From Acidobacteriota bacterium (GTDB lineage Bacteria; Acidobacteriota; Terriglobia; Bryobacterales; Bryobacteraceae): a DNA stretch of 64,000 nucleotides. Below are positions 17,538-27,195 of this stretch, piece after piece. The first letter of the stretch is position 1. Each line of letters starts with the position of its first letter. Below the pieces are notes generated by a model. That model saw nothing but the letters and a program-made list of their open reading frames with translations, had not been told where the DNA came from and ran no database searches. The stretch spans positions 1-64,000 of the forward strand of contig JAFDVS010000007.1 in NCBI GenBank assembly GCA_018268935.1, given 5' to 3'. Made by a program: the position numbers and the translations under genes.

Positions 17538-18403
17538 TGCCAGCAAAGATCGTCACATTCACCGAAACCAACGGCATTTACAAAGCCTCGATCGACAATG
17601 GCCCGAAATTCGAAGTGGGACGGAGAGTCAAGTTTGGCCGGGCGGAGCCAACCATCGGGTTGTCGAACATCCGCACACCGGGCGCGAAGTACAACCCGGC
17701 CGATCATATGGCGGCACACGGCTTCTGGGCGCATTTCATCCTGCCGACCTGCACGGCGGAATCGAATGGCGCCTTCAATTGCCTCAACACGTACGACCGC
17801 GCGTTTTTCACCTTCACCTTCCTGCAGTATGCGGCGCATGTGCCCAACGGGGACTTCGTGAAGTTCTTCCGCCGGCTGCTGGCCGAGCCCGAGGCTGCCG
17901 ATTACTTTCCGGACCTGCTACTGGACGGGGGCCGGATCGCGCGGGATACTCCGCTCGGGCTGGTGCGGCTGGAGTCCGATGCGTCCACCGATGCGCTGAT
18001 GAAGTATTTCAACCCAACGATCCAGGATGTGGAATCGGTGGAGGTGATCAACGCGGCGAAGATGGTGGATTGGTCGGAGAACTCTGCCAGCCACCGGGCG
18101 ATTCAGGTGGAGACGGGCATCGCCCATTTCAAGACGGCCATGGAGAGCTATGCGCGGCGATACAGCCTCACCGGGCGGTTGGACAAGGTGTGCCTGGTGG
18201 TGGCCGATATCCGGCATCAGGGGCGCGGGTCCAGCGTGGACATCCTGGCGGCGCTGAACACCGGCGGGGATGATGAGAAGGCCTATAAGAACCTCTTGCA
18301 GATTGGCTTGCCCCTGTATAAGACCAGGATCGACACGATTGACCGCGAAGTGAAGAAGCTGGTCACGGCCGGGATCCTCGGCCAGAAGAAGTGGCCATTT
18401 TAG
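17537..18403 (+). CDS. Conserved-looking protein of unknown function, coupled to GNAT
   Basis: The 288-residue protein has no signal peptide or membrane segment. The N-terminal ~45 residues look like a small beta module (IVTFTETNGIYKASIDNGPK). The rest is mostly helical with an aromatic-rich motif (NTYDRAFFTFTFLQYAAHV) and acidic residues (DYFPDLLLDGG). The arrangement recalls lysozyme-like glycan hydrolases, but I find no clear catalytic signature and do not assign one. It starts within the stop of the acetyltransferase gene. Its last codon lies one base from the end of the convergent htrA gene. Confidence 0.7.
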   Translation: MPAKIVTFTETNGIYKASIDNGPKFEVGRRVKFGRAEPTIGLSNIRTPGAKYNPADHMAAHGFWAHFILPTCTAESNGAFNCLNTYDRAFFTFTFLQYAAHVPNGDFVKFFRRLLAEPEAADYFPDLLLDGGRIARDTPLGLVRLESDASTDALMKYFNPTIQDVESVEVINAAKMVDWSENSASHRAIQVETGIAHFKTAMESYARRYSLTGRLDKVCLVVADIRHQGRGSSVDILAALNTGGDDEKAYKNLLQIGLPLYKTRIDTIDREVKKLVTAGILGQKKWPF

Positions 18404-18404
18404 A

Positions 18405-19652
18405 TTAGAAGTTGGCGCGGGCGATGGCGAAGAAGTAGCTGGAGCCGCCGCGGTTCACTTCAATCAGCACATTGCGGTTCTGGGACTGGCCGACTTCACG
18501 CTTCACATCGGCGAGTGAGGCGACGGGTTTCCGGTTGACGCCGGAGATCACGTCGCCAGGGCGAAGGCCGGCGGCTGCAAATTGTCCTTCGGGATCGATG
18601 GCCAGCATGAGGAGACCGGAGACGATGGCGCCGCCGGGGAGTTGCTCTTCCTGTGTCAGTGCCGCGGTTTGCGACCGCTCCGTGAGGGTGACGGGAAGGG
18701 TGCGTTCGCCGCTGGTGGTTGCCAGCTTGAGCTGGATGGTGACACCGGGCTTCGCTTCGGCGATGTAGAGGCGGAGGCGGTCGAAGCTGCGGATGGGGAG
18801 CCCGTCGATTGCCGTGAGGACGCTGCCTTTTTCGACGCCCGCCTTTGCGGCGGGACTGTCCGGAGTGACGTCGGAGATGAGTGCTCCGTTAGGCGCGTCA
18901 ATGGCGAGCGCTTCGGCGAGATCGGCGGTCATCGGTTGCAGGCCGAGACCGAGATAGCCGCGGCGCACATGGCCATGCACGATGAGATCGGACATCACGG
19001 AGCGGGCGAGATTGGCGGGGATGGCGAAGCCGATGCCGTTGCTCGCTCCGGAGGGGGAGAGGATTGCGGTGTTGATGCCGATCAGATCGCCGTCGCGGTT
19101 GATGAGAGCGCCACCGGAGTTGCCGGGGTTGATGGCGGCATCGGTCTGGATGAAGTCCTCGAACTGGCGCAGGCCGGTGGAGCGGCCACGGGCGCTGACG
19201 ATGCCGGAGGTGACGGTGACACCGAGTCCAAAGGGATTGCCGATGGCAAGGACGGCGTCCCCCACGCGGAGACGGGAGCTATCGCCGAACTCGAGGAATG
19301 GCAAGCCGGCGGCTTCGACTTTGAGCACCGCGAGATCGGTTTGAGGGTCGGAAGAGACGAGGGTGGCGGGGAGTTCCGTTTCATCGCTGCGCTGGATGCG
19401 GATGGCCGTGGCGCCGTCGACCACATGGTGGTTGGTGAGGATATAGCCATCGGCGGCGATGATGACTCCGGAAGCTTCGCCGGCGCCGGCTTTCGATGCG
19501 GCTTTCCGTTCCACCTGCACACGGACAACGGAGGGCAGGGTGCGTTCGACGATATCAGCGACACCTTCGCGGAGGGGAGCCACGCGAGCGGCTGAGGCGT
19601 GGAAAGCGGCCAGTTGGGTCAGGGTGAGGAGGGCAAGCATTCTCGCGGTCAT
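18405..19652 (-). CDS. htrA: HtrA/DegP-type serine protease with two PDZ domains
   Basis: Start at ATG 19652, which opens a signal peptide (MTARMLALLTLTQLAAFHASA); an in-frame extension to 19787 adds a non-signal leader. The 415-residue periplasmic protease has the trypsin-like triad: His in TNHHVVDG, Asp in SDPQTDLAVLKV and Ser in NPGNSGGALIN. PDZ1 follows at ~230-310 (RRGYLGLGLQPMTADLAEAL) and PDZ2 at ~330-415 (AAGLRPGDVISGVNRKPV). It would degrade or refold misfolded envelope proteins. Which Deg paralogue it is cannot be decided. Confidence 0.95.
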   Translation of the reverse strand: MTARMLALLTLTQLAAFHASAARVAPLREGVADIVERTLPSVVRVQVERKAASKAGAGEASGVIIAADGYILTNHHVVDGATAIRIQRSDETELPATLVSSDPQTDLAVLKVEAAGLPFLEFGDSSRLRVGDAVLAIGNPFGLGVTVTSGIVSARGRSTGLRQFEDFIQTDAAINPGNSGGALINRDGDLIGINTAILSPSGASNGIGFAIPANLARSVMSDLIVHGHVRRGYLGLGLQPMTADLAEALAIDAPNGALISDVTPDSPAAKAGVEKGSVLTAIDGLPIRSFDRLRLYIAEAKPGVTIQLKLATTSGERTLPVTLTERSQTAALTQEEQLPGGAIVSGLLMLAIDPEGQFAAAGLRPGDVISGVNRKPVASLADVKREVGQSQNRNVLIEVNRGGSSYFFAIARANF

Positions 19653-19995
19653 GCTTTTTGGACGGGTGCAAGGGGTGGGGGCGGGTACGCGGCTTAACAG
19701 AGCTTTACAAGGAGTTAACGGAGAGAGCAGTACCCGGGTACCAGCAGGAATGATCCCGAAGACACAAATCCTCACAATAAATACCACTTATGCAGTAATG
19801 GTACTAATTGAGACAAACTTTTTATTGCAATAATAAACCCTTAACTATGAGCAACTTGCGCCAGTACCGGGACTAATTCTGTAGGTCTTGCCTGATAGCA
19901 TTGTACATAAATTCCATTTCTAGAATCGTGAAGAATTCAACAATTCAGTAGGGAACATTACAACAATGATAACGAATCGATTACGGAGGATTGGG
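19653..19995. other. Long divergent promoter region, A/T-rich
   Basis: About 340 bases separate htrA from the PEP-CTERM gene. The part from ~19780 to 19970 is strikingly A/T-rich for this genome. No small gene is convincing: the in-frame ATG at 19966 lacks a ribosome-binding site, while the ATG at 19996 has GGAGG. I see an imperfect dyad around 19787-19805. Confidence 0.5.
19808..19836 (+). promoter_or_regulatory. Candidate sigma70-type promoter
   Basis: TTGAGA (19808-19813), 17 bases, then TAATAA (19831-19836) gives a good -35/-10 pair in the A/T-rich stretch upstream of the PEP-CTERM gene. It lies about 160 bases before the start codon, which would leave a long leader. Confidence 0.35.
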
Positions 19996-20700
19996 ATGCG
20001 GGGTTTCGTAGCGATGGCAATGTTTGCCATGAGTTTGCAGGGTGCTCCGATTGTGTTTCAAGCGACAGGGACGAACAGCGCTTCGGGTAATGCATTGAGC
20101 GCGAGCGCCTCGTTCGACATCGTGGGGACGACGCTTACGCTGGTGCTGACGAACAACAACAATGTTTCGGTGCCGAGCGATGTTCTGATTGCCTTGCTGT
20201 GGGACATGGGAACAAATACGGCGGTGCTGAGCAATTTCGACGCGGACGTGACTGTCGGCTCGACGCCGCATCCGCAGGATCTGGACGCCACAGGCGGGAA
20301 CGGGGAATGGAAGTACGCGGCGAACACGGCGGGTTTGCCGGGCGTGACGCAGCATTACGGCGTGGGCACGGCGGGACTGGGCATTTTCACAGGCGGCGGC
20401 GGGCAGCAGTTCAACTGGGGTTTGATCAACGGCAAGAATGCCAATGCGAACCCGGCAGTAGACGGCGGGACGTTCATTGACAACTCGGCGACGTTTACGT
20501 TCACGCTGCCGGCGAACTTTACGGGGACGATTTCGAATGTACGGTTTCAGTTCGGCACGGCTCTGAACGAGCCTTCCATCACGTGCGCAACTGCGCAATG
20601 CACGCCAAGCGACGATACACCGACGCCGGAGCCGGCCACGTTTGGTTTGCTGGGCGTGGCAATGGCCGGTCTGGTTGTGATGCTGAAGAAACGCGGCTAG
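19996..20700 (+). CDS. PEP-CTERM sorting-domain protein
   Basis: ATG 19996 is preferred over 19966 because GGAGG lies 7 bases before it. The 234-residue protein has a signal peptide (MRGFVAMAMFAMSLQG), a Thr/Asn/Gly-rich beta body, and at the C-terminus PTPEPATFGLLGVAMAGLVVMLKKRG: the PEP motif, a hydrophobic segment and a basic end. Such proteins are processed by exosortase (EpsH/XrtA-type) and appear in extracellular or biofilm matrix. No exosortase is in this window, so it must act from elsewhere. Confidence 0.9.
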   Translation: MRGFVAMAMFAMSLQGAPIVFQATGTNSASGNALSASASFDIVGTTLTLVLTNNNNVSVPSDVLIALLWDMGTNTAVLSNFDADVTVGSTPHPQDLDATGGNGEWKYAANTAGLPGVTQHYGVGTAGLGIFTGGGGQQFNWGLINGKNANANPAVDGGTFIDNSATFTFTLPANFTGTISNVRFQFGTALNEPSITCATAQCTPSDDTPTPEPATFGLLGVAMAGLVVMLKKRG

Positions 20701-20704
20701 CGGG

Positions 20705-21925
20705 TCAGGTCTTCTGGTAATAGGCTTCGCGCGGGGCGCGGTAGGCGATGGCCAGTTCCGGTGTTTCGAGACGCTTTTTCCAGGCACGCGATTCGAAGAG
20801 CAGAGAGAGCGCACAGGTTGTGAGCAGAGTGCGCTCGACGGGATAAAGCGGCTGGCCGGTGACGAACATTTCCTCCATGCAATGGACGAGCCCATCGAAG
20901 TGCGCGAGCGGGCGGACTGCGCCGGATTCCCTGGGCTGGCCGAAGTGGGTGGCGACCGGATCGGCTTTGCCCTGGAGTTTGGCGGCGAACGTCCAGCCGC
21001 TGGCGTGCCCGTTGAGCATATAGGCCACGGCTTTGAGGCCGTCGCGGTATTCGAGGAGAAATGCGGCGGGGGTTTTGACGTTGTCCTCGGGCCGGCCGGC
21101 TTTGATCTGCGGGGCACGGGCGAAAGCGGCGTCGAGAAGGGGGCGGCTCCACTGGCCGGCAGAGTCACGCCATTTCCAGACGGCGTCGCCATCGAGCCAT
21201 TCGACTGCCCGGATGCCGGTTTCTCCGCCCTTGCGGCGTTCGATCATGCATTGGAGTGACTCCAGGGTGTGGAAGCCATAGGCGTCCATGTCGCCGTAGC
21301 CGATCATGAGTGCATGTTCGACGGCTGCGCCGTAGGGAATCTCGAGTTGGGGCGTGCGGACGGTGAGCGGGATGGAAGAGCCGGCCATGAGCGGGAAGCG
21401 CAGTTCGCGCGACCAGCCGTACATGGCTTTCGCCTTTTGCCAGGAATAAGAGAAATGCTTGTCGTGGAAGACGGGGACGGATTTGCCGGTGCGGCGGAAC
21501 GCTTCGACGATGCGCTCCATGAGTTCGTAGCGGGGGTAGAGCTTCTGGCCGCGGTCGTTGGTGGGGTAGTTGCCATGCTCGCCGACGAAGCAGACCGCAT
21601 CTACGGCGAGATCGCTGCCGTTGAGGGTAAGGGCATCGCGGATGGTGTTGCAGATCTGAAAGCCGTGCTTGGCGGCGAGGCCGCGGGAGAGGTCAGCGGG
21701 CGGCGTCTGATCGGTGAACATGGACACGATGCGGGTGCGCGGTTTGGTGAAGACGCCGTTGGGGGAGTAACCGTCGAGAAGACGGCCGATGATGACGTTG
21801 GCGTGGGTGTTGAGGCGGCCGTCGTTGGTGTACATAGTGACGATGGCGGCCACCTTCTTTGGCGCAGGCTGGGCCTGGAGGGAGAGAGCCGCTGAAGAGG
21901 CGAGGAAATGGCGGCGGGGGATCAT
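20705..21925 (-). CDS. Exported protein of unknown function next to creatininase homologue
   Basis: Start at ATG 21925, overlapping the upstream creatininase-family gene by ATGA; a 12-codon longer version is possible. The N-terminus MIPRRHFLASSAALSLQA resembles a Tat signal (R-R-x-F-L). The ~380-residue body has KKVAAIVTMYTNDGRLNTHA, a CFVGEHGNYPTND segment and ERIVEAFRRTGKSVPVFHDKH, typical of a small acidobacterial/planctomycete family without known activity. Since it is translated with the creatininase homologue, both probably act on one extracytoplasmic substrate. Confidence 0.8.
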   Translation of the reverse strand: MIPRRHFLASSAALSLQAQPAPKKVAAIVTMYTNDGRLNTHANVIIGRLLDGYSPNGVFTKPRTRIVSMFTDQTPPADLSRGLAAKHGFQICNTIRDALTLNGSDLAVDAVCFVGEHGNYPTNDRGQKLYPRYELMERIVEAFRRTGKSVPVFHDKHFSYSWQKAKAMYGWSRELRFPLMAGSSIPLTVRTPQLEIPYGAAVEHALMIGYGDMDAYGFHTLESLQCMIERRKGGETGIRAVEWLDGDAVWKWRDSAGQWSRPLLDAAFARAPQIKAGRPEDNVKTPAAFLLEYRDGLKAVAYMLNGHASGWTFAAKLQGKADPVATHFGQPRESGAVRPLAHFDGLVHCMEEMFVTGQPLYPVERTLLTTCALSLLFESRAWKKRLETPELAIAYRAPREAYYQKT

Positions 21926-22749
21926 AAAGCGAGCATTCCACGGAGGCGGTTGGCGGTCCATTTGACGGCGATGTCGATCATGGCTTCGCCTTTGGCGGTG
22001 GTGGCGAGTTTGGCTTCGCGGGCGAACTCCTCTTCCTGAATGGCGGACTTGGGATCTTTGATGTGGAGGTGGGGTTTGATCTTGTCGTAATCGACACCCT
22101 CCCAGTGGATGCGCTCGGGGAACGCGGCCATGGCGAAGGAAGTTTCGAATTCGGCGGCGTGGCCGGGGGCTTTGCCACTGACCATGTACTTCTTGACGAT
22201 TTCGGGGGTGTAGGCATCCCAGTAGGAATTGGTTTCGATGCGGATGCCGAGTTTTTTGGCGAACTGCGGGACGGATTCGCGGAGCGGCGCCACGTTGCCG
22301 CCGTGGCCGTTGAGGACGAGGATGTTCTTGACGCCGTGGGTTTGGAGGCTTTCGCAGATATCGAAGACGACGGCGAGGAAGGTTTCTTTCTTGAGGGTGA
22401 GTGTACCTTTGCGATCCATCCAGTGGGGAGAGATGCCGACGGAAACGGGTGTGGCGACCATGATGTTGGGGTAGAGGAGCAAGGCGGCTTTCTGCGCGAC
22501 GAGGGTGACGCTGGCGGTGTCGTTGATCATGGCGAGGTGTTCGTTGTGCTGTTCGGTGCTGCCGGTGGGGACGATGACGGCTTTTAAGGCGCCGCCTTCG
22601 AGGGCCTCGCGGAATTCTTTTCGGGTGCTTTCCCAGAGGAGAACTTTACGGGGGTTGGCGTAGCCGGAGGCGGCGGCCTCGATGCCGGCCTGGGCGGTAG
22701 AGGAGGCGGCAAGGGCAGCAAGGAGGGAGCGTCGAGAATGGGTGCTCAT
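21922..22749 (-). CDS. Exported creatininase-family amidohydrolase
   Basis: The 275-residue protein opens with a Tat-like leader (MSTHSRRSLLAALAASSTAQA). It then has creatininase-family metal-binding signatures: GSTEQHNEHLAMINDT (family E-H-N-x-x-x-x-N/D), NILVLNGHGGNV and PGHAAEFETSFAM. Cytoplasmic relatives hydrolyse creatinine or act in cofactor pathways, for example MftE; an exported version is less common and its substrate is unknown. It is the first gene of a two-gene unit with the gene at 20705-21925. Confidence 0.9.
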   Translation of the reverse strand: MSTHSRRSLLAALAASSTAQAGIEAAASGYANPRKVLLWESTRKEFREALEGGALKAVIVPTGSTEQHNEHLAMINDTASVTLVAQKAALLLYPNIMVATPVSVGISPHWMDRKGTLTLKKETFLAVVFDICESLQTHGVKNILVLNGHGGNVAPLRESVPQFAKKLGIRIETNSYWDAYTPEIVKKYMVSGKAPGHAAEFETSFAMAAFPERIHWEGVDYDKIKPHLHIKDPKSAIQEEEFAREAKLATTAKGEAMIDIAVKWTANRLRGMLAL

Positions 22750-22837
22750 GGAACGTCATGATATCAAGTCGGCGGAGAGTTCCCGGATGGCGAACCATCA
22801 CCACCACTTACTGGGGCAATAGAAGTTCGAGGGGAGC

Positions 22838-25800
22838 TTAGGGTGAGGTAGTGGGAGCGAACTGGGCGACGGCGGCAAGGAGTTCGCTCACGTGGATGGG
22901 CTTGCTGACGTAGCTGTCCATGCCCGCTTCGAGGCATTTTTCGCGATCACCCTTCATGGCGTTGGCGGTGAGGGCGACGATGGGGATGCGGCGAGTGGAG
23001 CCATTCTCGCGCTGGCGGAGGATGCGGGTGGCGGTAAGGCCGTCCATTTCGGGCATCTGGACGTCCATGAGGACAAGGTCAAAGGGCCGCTGATCGAGGG
23101 CGTCGAGGGCGAGTTTGCCGTTGGGGACGACCTCGACGAAGTGGCCTTGCTTTTCGAGGACGCGAAGGGCGAGCTTCTGGTTTACGGGGTTGTCCTCGGC
23201 GAGGAGGATGCGAAGGGGCGAGGAGGCATCTTTGACGAGAACCTCGGTGGGGAGCGCGCGGGGCTGCAACTCAGCCCGATCGAGGCGCAAGGTAAAAGAG
23301 AAGCAACTGCCTTTGCCGGGCTCGCTTTCGACGGCCACTTCCCCGCCCATCATTTCGACGAGGCGGCGACTGATGGCGAGGCCGAGGCCGGTGCCTCCGT
23401 AGGTGCGGTTGGTGGAGCCGTCGGCCTGGCGGAAGGCTTCGAAGATAATGCCGAGCTTGTCTTTGGCGATACCGATGCCGGTATCGGAGACGAGGAAGCG
23501 GAGAAGGACCTGATCGCCGAGGTCGCGCAGCAATTGAACGGAGACGATGACTTCGCCGTGGGCGGTGAACTTGAGGGCATTCCCGATCATGTTGAGCAGG
23601 ATCTGGCGGATGCGGACGCTATCGCCGAGAACGGAATCGGCAACGGAATCGGGGATGGAGGAGGTGAGGCGAATGCCTTTTTCGGCGGCTTTGGGGATAA
23701 GGGTTTGGACGGCGGCGCGGACGCATTCGCGGATAGAGAAGGGGGCGGGGACAAGTTCGAGGCGTCCGGCTTCGATCTTGGAGAAGTCGAGGATGTCATC
23801 GATGAGGGTGAGGAGGACATCAGCGGAAGTGCGGGCGGATTCGAGGTAGTCAGTCTGTTCGGCGGAGAGTTCCGTGGAGGATAGCAATTGGGCCATCCCG
23901 AGGATGCCGTTCATGGGGGTACGGATTTCGTGGCTCATGTTAGCGAGGAACTCGCTTTTCATGCGGCTGGCCTCTTCGGCGCGATGGCGGGCGGCCTCCA
24001 GTTCCCAGGTGCGTTCGGCGACGAGGGCTTCGAGGCGGGCTTTTTCGGTAGTGAGCTTGCGTTCGCGCCAGAGGCCGAACTGGACGGCGGCCATGATGAA
24101 GAGGAGGGTGCCGCCGAAGAGGACGGGGATGGTGCGATACCAGGGAGTTTCGACGATGAAGTGGAGCCGGTCAATGGGGCCCCAGGGGGAATCGACGCGG
24201 CGGGCCTGGACTTCGAAGGAATAACTGCCTGGGGAGAGATTGGCGAGGGAGATGGTGCGGTCGGTGGCAAGCTCCCATTCGGGGTCCATGCCGAGGAGGC
24301 GGCGGCGGAACTCGACACCCCGTTCGTTGGTGAAGGAGAGGCCGGCGTAGTCGATGACGAGCGCGCCTTCCTTGGGGCCGATGCGGAGTTTCCGGGGTTC
24401 GATGGAGCGGCGCTGGCTGGTGCGGATGGAGGTAATGAGGGCGAGGGGGCCCTGTTCGGGGGAGCGGCCCTTGGGGTGGAACCGGCTGAGGCCGCGGCTG
24501 GTACCGATCCAGAGTGTGCCACCGGGTTCGGAAAGGATGGCCCGGCTGTTGCAGTCGTCCCACACGAGCCCGTCCATGGCGGAATAGCGGCGCCAGCGGC
24601 GGCCATTCCATTCCTGGAGGCCGTTGAGGCTGCCGAGCCAGATGGACCCGAGTGGGCCTGGGGTGATCGAGAGGGCGTTGCTGGGGACCTTGGAGTCTCC
24701 TGAAGGGGCGGCGGAGGCGACCCACTTTCCGCCGCTGTTGCGAAGGATGGAAAGGGGGGCATGCTCGCGGTATCCGACCCAGAATTCGCCGTTGTGATGC
24801 TCGCGAATGAGGCTGACGATGTCCTGGCGGAGCCCGTTGGCGGTGGTGATGCGCTCCGTTTTGGCGCCGTCGATGAGGAGGATACCGAGGGCGCCGGCGA
24901 GCCAGATGCGGCCTTTGGAATCCTGGAAGCCGTCGAAGAAGCTCTCGTGCGCGTCTTCACTTTCGAGGCGCTCGAAGGTTGGAGTACGGTTGTGAAGGAC
25001 GGATGAAGTGCTGCGGAAGACGCCGGGAGTGCCCGCCACCCAGAGACGAAAATCGTGGTCGAGGAAAAGGCGGCGGATCATGCGAATGTCGAGGCCGGAG
25101 GCAGCGGGGATGAGGTTGGAGGCGCGGCCGGCGGGATCGATTCGCAGGAGTTGGCCGCGGTTGGTGCCGGCCCAGACGGCGCCGTCGGGAGTAGTGGCGA
25201 GAGAATAAACCGTGCCTTGGGAAGGATTGTTTTTCCAGGGCTGGAAGCGCAAGGCGCCGGCGGACTCCTGGCCGTAGAAGATGCCGTTTTCGGTGCCGAC
25301 CCAGAGCCTGCTGGCGCTGTCGCGGGCGATGGACCAGACGTAATCGTCGGTGAGCCCGTCGCGGCGGGTGAAACTGCTCCATTCGCCGAAGCCGATCCAG
25401 CGGAGAAGGCCGTGACCACCGGTACCGATCCAAAGATTGCCTTCGCGGTCGGTGAGGATGCTGCTGGGGACGGTGCCGACGAGGCCGTTTTCTTCGGTGA
25501 TATGATGCCATGTTCCGTCGCGGCGGATTGCGACGCCGTTGCTGCTGGTTACGATGAGATTGCCGGTGGGATCGAAGGCCATGGCGATGCGGCGTTGGGA
25601 TCGGAGGGGGGCTCCGAAGCTCCAGTCTTCGAAGTGGGTGGCGCCGGCGGGACGGGCGAAGATTTTGCTTTCGTTACGGAGGTAGAGAGCGCCATCGGGG
25701 CCGGAGAGAATCACAGTCCAGCGTTCCTCGGGTAAGCCGGGGGTCTCGGCGAGAACGATGCGTTCCTGGCCGGGCGCGCCATCGAGACGGCAGAGGCGGA

Positions 25801-26377
25801 GTCCGCAGCCGATCCAGAGAGTTTTTCCCGATGAGTGGAGGGTGTGGCCGCCCTTGGTGGGGTAGTCAGGGGGCGCGCCGGTTCCGGGGGGAAGTTGAAG
25901 CGTTCTGGTGACGGCGTAGCCCTCGCCGGCAGTGGCAATCAAGGCGAGCCCGTCCGCGGTGGTGAGGAAGATGCGGCCATCGGAGAGCGAGGCCATGGGG
26001 AAACGGCTGAAGGGAAAGCCGAGCCGGGGAACGTTGAGCTTGAGAGGCTGGAAGCGGCCGTCTTTGAGGTAGGACACGCCTTGCGTGGAGGCTGCCCAGA
26101 GGGTTCCATCGGGGGTTTCGTGCAGAGCGGTGATGAAGATACTGGGAAGGCCGTGGTCGTTGGTGTGTTGGAGAAAATTCCGGCCGTCGTAGCGGTAGAG
26201 GCCGCTTTGGGTGCCGATCCAGAGGAAGCCGGTACGGTCCTGGAGGAGGGTTTCGATATTGCCGATTTCGAGGCCGTCCTGGGGCCCGTACTCGCGGAAT
26301 GTGTAAGTTTGAGAAAGGCCGAGGGATGACAGGCACACCAATACCAGGAACAGATTCCGGGCAATTGGCCTCGACAT
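22838..26377 (-). CDS. Hybrid histidine kinase with beta-propeller sensor and receiver domain
   Basis: Start at ATG 26377, which opens a signal sequence ([22 protein letters not shown]). The 1179-residue protein has a periplasmic sensor of about 14 two-component-regulator-propeller repeats ([41 protein letters not shown]), a Y_Y_Y domain near 660-740, a membrane segment near 750-775, HisKA with phospho-acceptor [12 protein letters not shown] near residue 815, HATPase_c with [11 protein letters not shown] and [10 protein letters not shown], and a C-terminal receiver ([10 protein letters not shown]; Asp in [13 protein letters not shown]) near 1059-1175. No DNA-binding domain is attached, so it must pass phosphate on. 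In Bacteroidetes such kinases sense carbohydrates; the ligand here is unknown. Confidence 0.95.
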   Translation of the reverse strand: MSRPIARNLFLVLVCLSSLGLSQTYTFREYGPQDGLEIGNIETLLQDRTGFLWIGTQSGLYRYDGRNFLQHTNDHGLPSIFITALHETPDGTLWAASTQGVSYLKDGRFQPLKLNVPRLGFPFSRFPMASLSDGRIFLTTADGLALIATAGEGYAVTRTLQLPPGTGAPPDYPTKGGHTLHSSGKTLWIGCGLRLCRLDGAPGQERIVLAETPGLPEERWTVILSGPDGALYLRNESKIFARPAGATHFEDWSFGAPLRSQRRIAMAFDPTGNLIVTSSNGVAIRRDGTWHHITEENGLVGTVPSSILTDREGNLWIGTGGHGLLRWIGFGEWSSFTRRDGLTDDYVWSIARDSASRLWVGTENGIFYGQESAGALRFQPWKNNPSQGTVYSLATTPDGAVWAGTNRGQLLRIDPAGRASNLIPAASGLDIRMIRRLFLDHDFRLWVAGTPGVFRSTSSVLHNRTPTFERLESEDAHESFFDGFQDSKGRIWLAGALGILLIDGAKTERITTANGLRQDIVSLIREHHNGEFWVGYREHAPLSILRNSGGKWVASAAPSGDSKVPSNALSITPGPLGSIWLGSLNGLQEWNGRRWRRYSAMDGLVWDDCNSRAILSEPGGTLWIGTSRGLSRFHPKGRSPEQGPLALITSIRTSQRRSIEPRKLRIGPKEGALVIDYAGLSFTNERGVEFRRRLLGMDPEWELATDRTISLANLSPGSYSFEVQARRVDSPWGPIDRLHFIVETPWYRTIPVLFGGTLLFIMAAVQFGLWRERKLTTEKARLEALVAERTWELEAARHRAEEASRMKSEFLANMSHEIRTPMNGILGMAQLLSSTELSAEQTDYLESARTSADVLLTLIDDILDFSKIEAGRLELVPAPFSIRECVRAAVQTLIPKAAEKGIRLTSSIPDSVADSVLGDSVRIRQILLNMIGNALKFTAHGEVIVSVQLLRDLGDQVLLRFLVSDTGIGIAKDKLGIIFEAFRQADGSTNRTYGGTGLGLAISRRLVEMMGGEVAVESEPGKGSCFSFTLRLDRAELQPRALPTEVLVKDASSPLRILLAEDNPVNQKLALRVLEKQGHFVEVVPNGKLALDALDQRPFDLVLMDVQMPEMDGLTATRILRQRENGSTRRIPIVALTANAMKGDREKCLEAGMDSYVSKPIHVSELLAAVAQFAPTTSP

Positions 26378-26447
26378 CACTTGTGTTCTATCGGCAGTAT
26401 CCTGACATACCCATAGGCCACGGCGCAATATCGGTACAATCAAAGGC

Positions 26448-27056
26448 GTGATCCAGACAGTGATCTTCGATTTGGGGGGCGTGATTGTGCCCCTGGATTT
26501 TGAGCGGCTCTATGGGCGGCTGGCGGAGCATTGCGCGGTGCCGGCGAAGGAGATTCCGGGGAGAATCGCGGCAACGGGGCTGGTGCCGCTGCTCGAATCG
26601 GGGCAGATGGCTCCGGAGGAGTTTACGGCGCGGATTGTGGAGCTACTCGATTTGAAGGCGCCGGAAGGGCAGTTCCAGGAGTTGTGGAGCAGCCTGTTTC
26701 CGGGGCATACGCTGGTTCCGGAATCGCTGATGGAGGGGGTGAAGAAGCACCACCGGCTGCTGCTGCTTTCCAATACCAACGCGATCCATTTTGGCATGGT
26801 GCGGGAGAATTATCCGCTGCTGCGGCATTTCGATCACTACGTGCTGAGCCACGAGGTTGGGGCGATGAAGCCGTCTCCGAAGATCTACGCAGCGGCGATT
26901 GCGGCGGCGCAGTGCAACGCGGAGGAATGCTTCTTCACGGACGATATTCCGGCGTATGTGGAGGGGGCGCGGAAGGCGGGGATCCGGGCGGAACAGTTCC
27001 TGTCGTATGAGCAAATTACGGGGGTTTTCGATGAAATTGGGGTGAGGTGGAAGTGA
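26448..27056 (+). CDS. HAD-superfamily hydrolase, YihX-like
   Basis: The 202-residue protein starts with GTG at 26448. It has the HAD motifs: [13 protein letters not shown] (nucleophile Asp near residue 8); [16 protein letters not shown], Lys in [27 protein letters not shown]. This is the IA variant-3 type, close to YihX, a sugar-phosphate (alpha-glucose-1-phosphate) phosphatase in E. coli. It is divergent from the hybrid kinase, with 70 bases between them. Confidence 0.92.
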   Translation: MIQTVIFDLGGVIVPLDFERLYGRLAEHCAVPAKEIPGRIAATGLVPLLESGQMAPEEFTARIVELLDLKAPEGQFQELWSSLFPGHTLVPESLMEGVKKHHRLLLLSNTNAIHFGMVRENYPLLRHFDHYVLSHEVGAMKPSPKIYAAAIAAAQCNAEECFFTDDIPAYVEGARKAGIRAEQFLSYEQITGVFDEIGVRWK

Positions 27057-27110
27057 GTGTGGGGGGGGCCCAGGGGTGAGCGTTGCGGGTTCGGGGTTGC
27101 TTTTGGACAC

Positions 27111-27155
27111 CGATGCGGACCGATGCCCACCGGTACACACCGATGTCTCCGATGG
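27111..27155 (+). repeat. Degenerate 10-bp tandem repeat
   Basis: Four units in register, CGATGCGGAC, CGATGCCCAC, CGGTACACAC and CGATGTCTCC, followed by a partial GATGG, lie in the gap between the HAD gene and xylB. They are about one helical turn apart. They may be regulatory or a decayed simple repeat. Confidence 0.5.
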
Positions 27156-27195
27156 GGCCGCGGACTGCGATGGCCTGCACCACTGAGGCTTGGGC

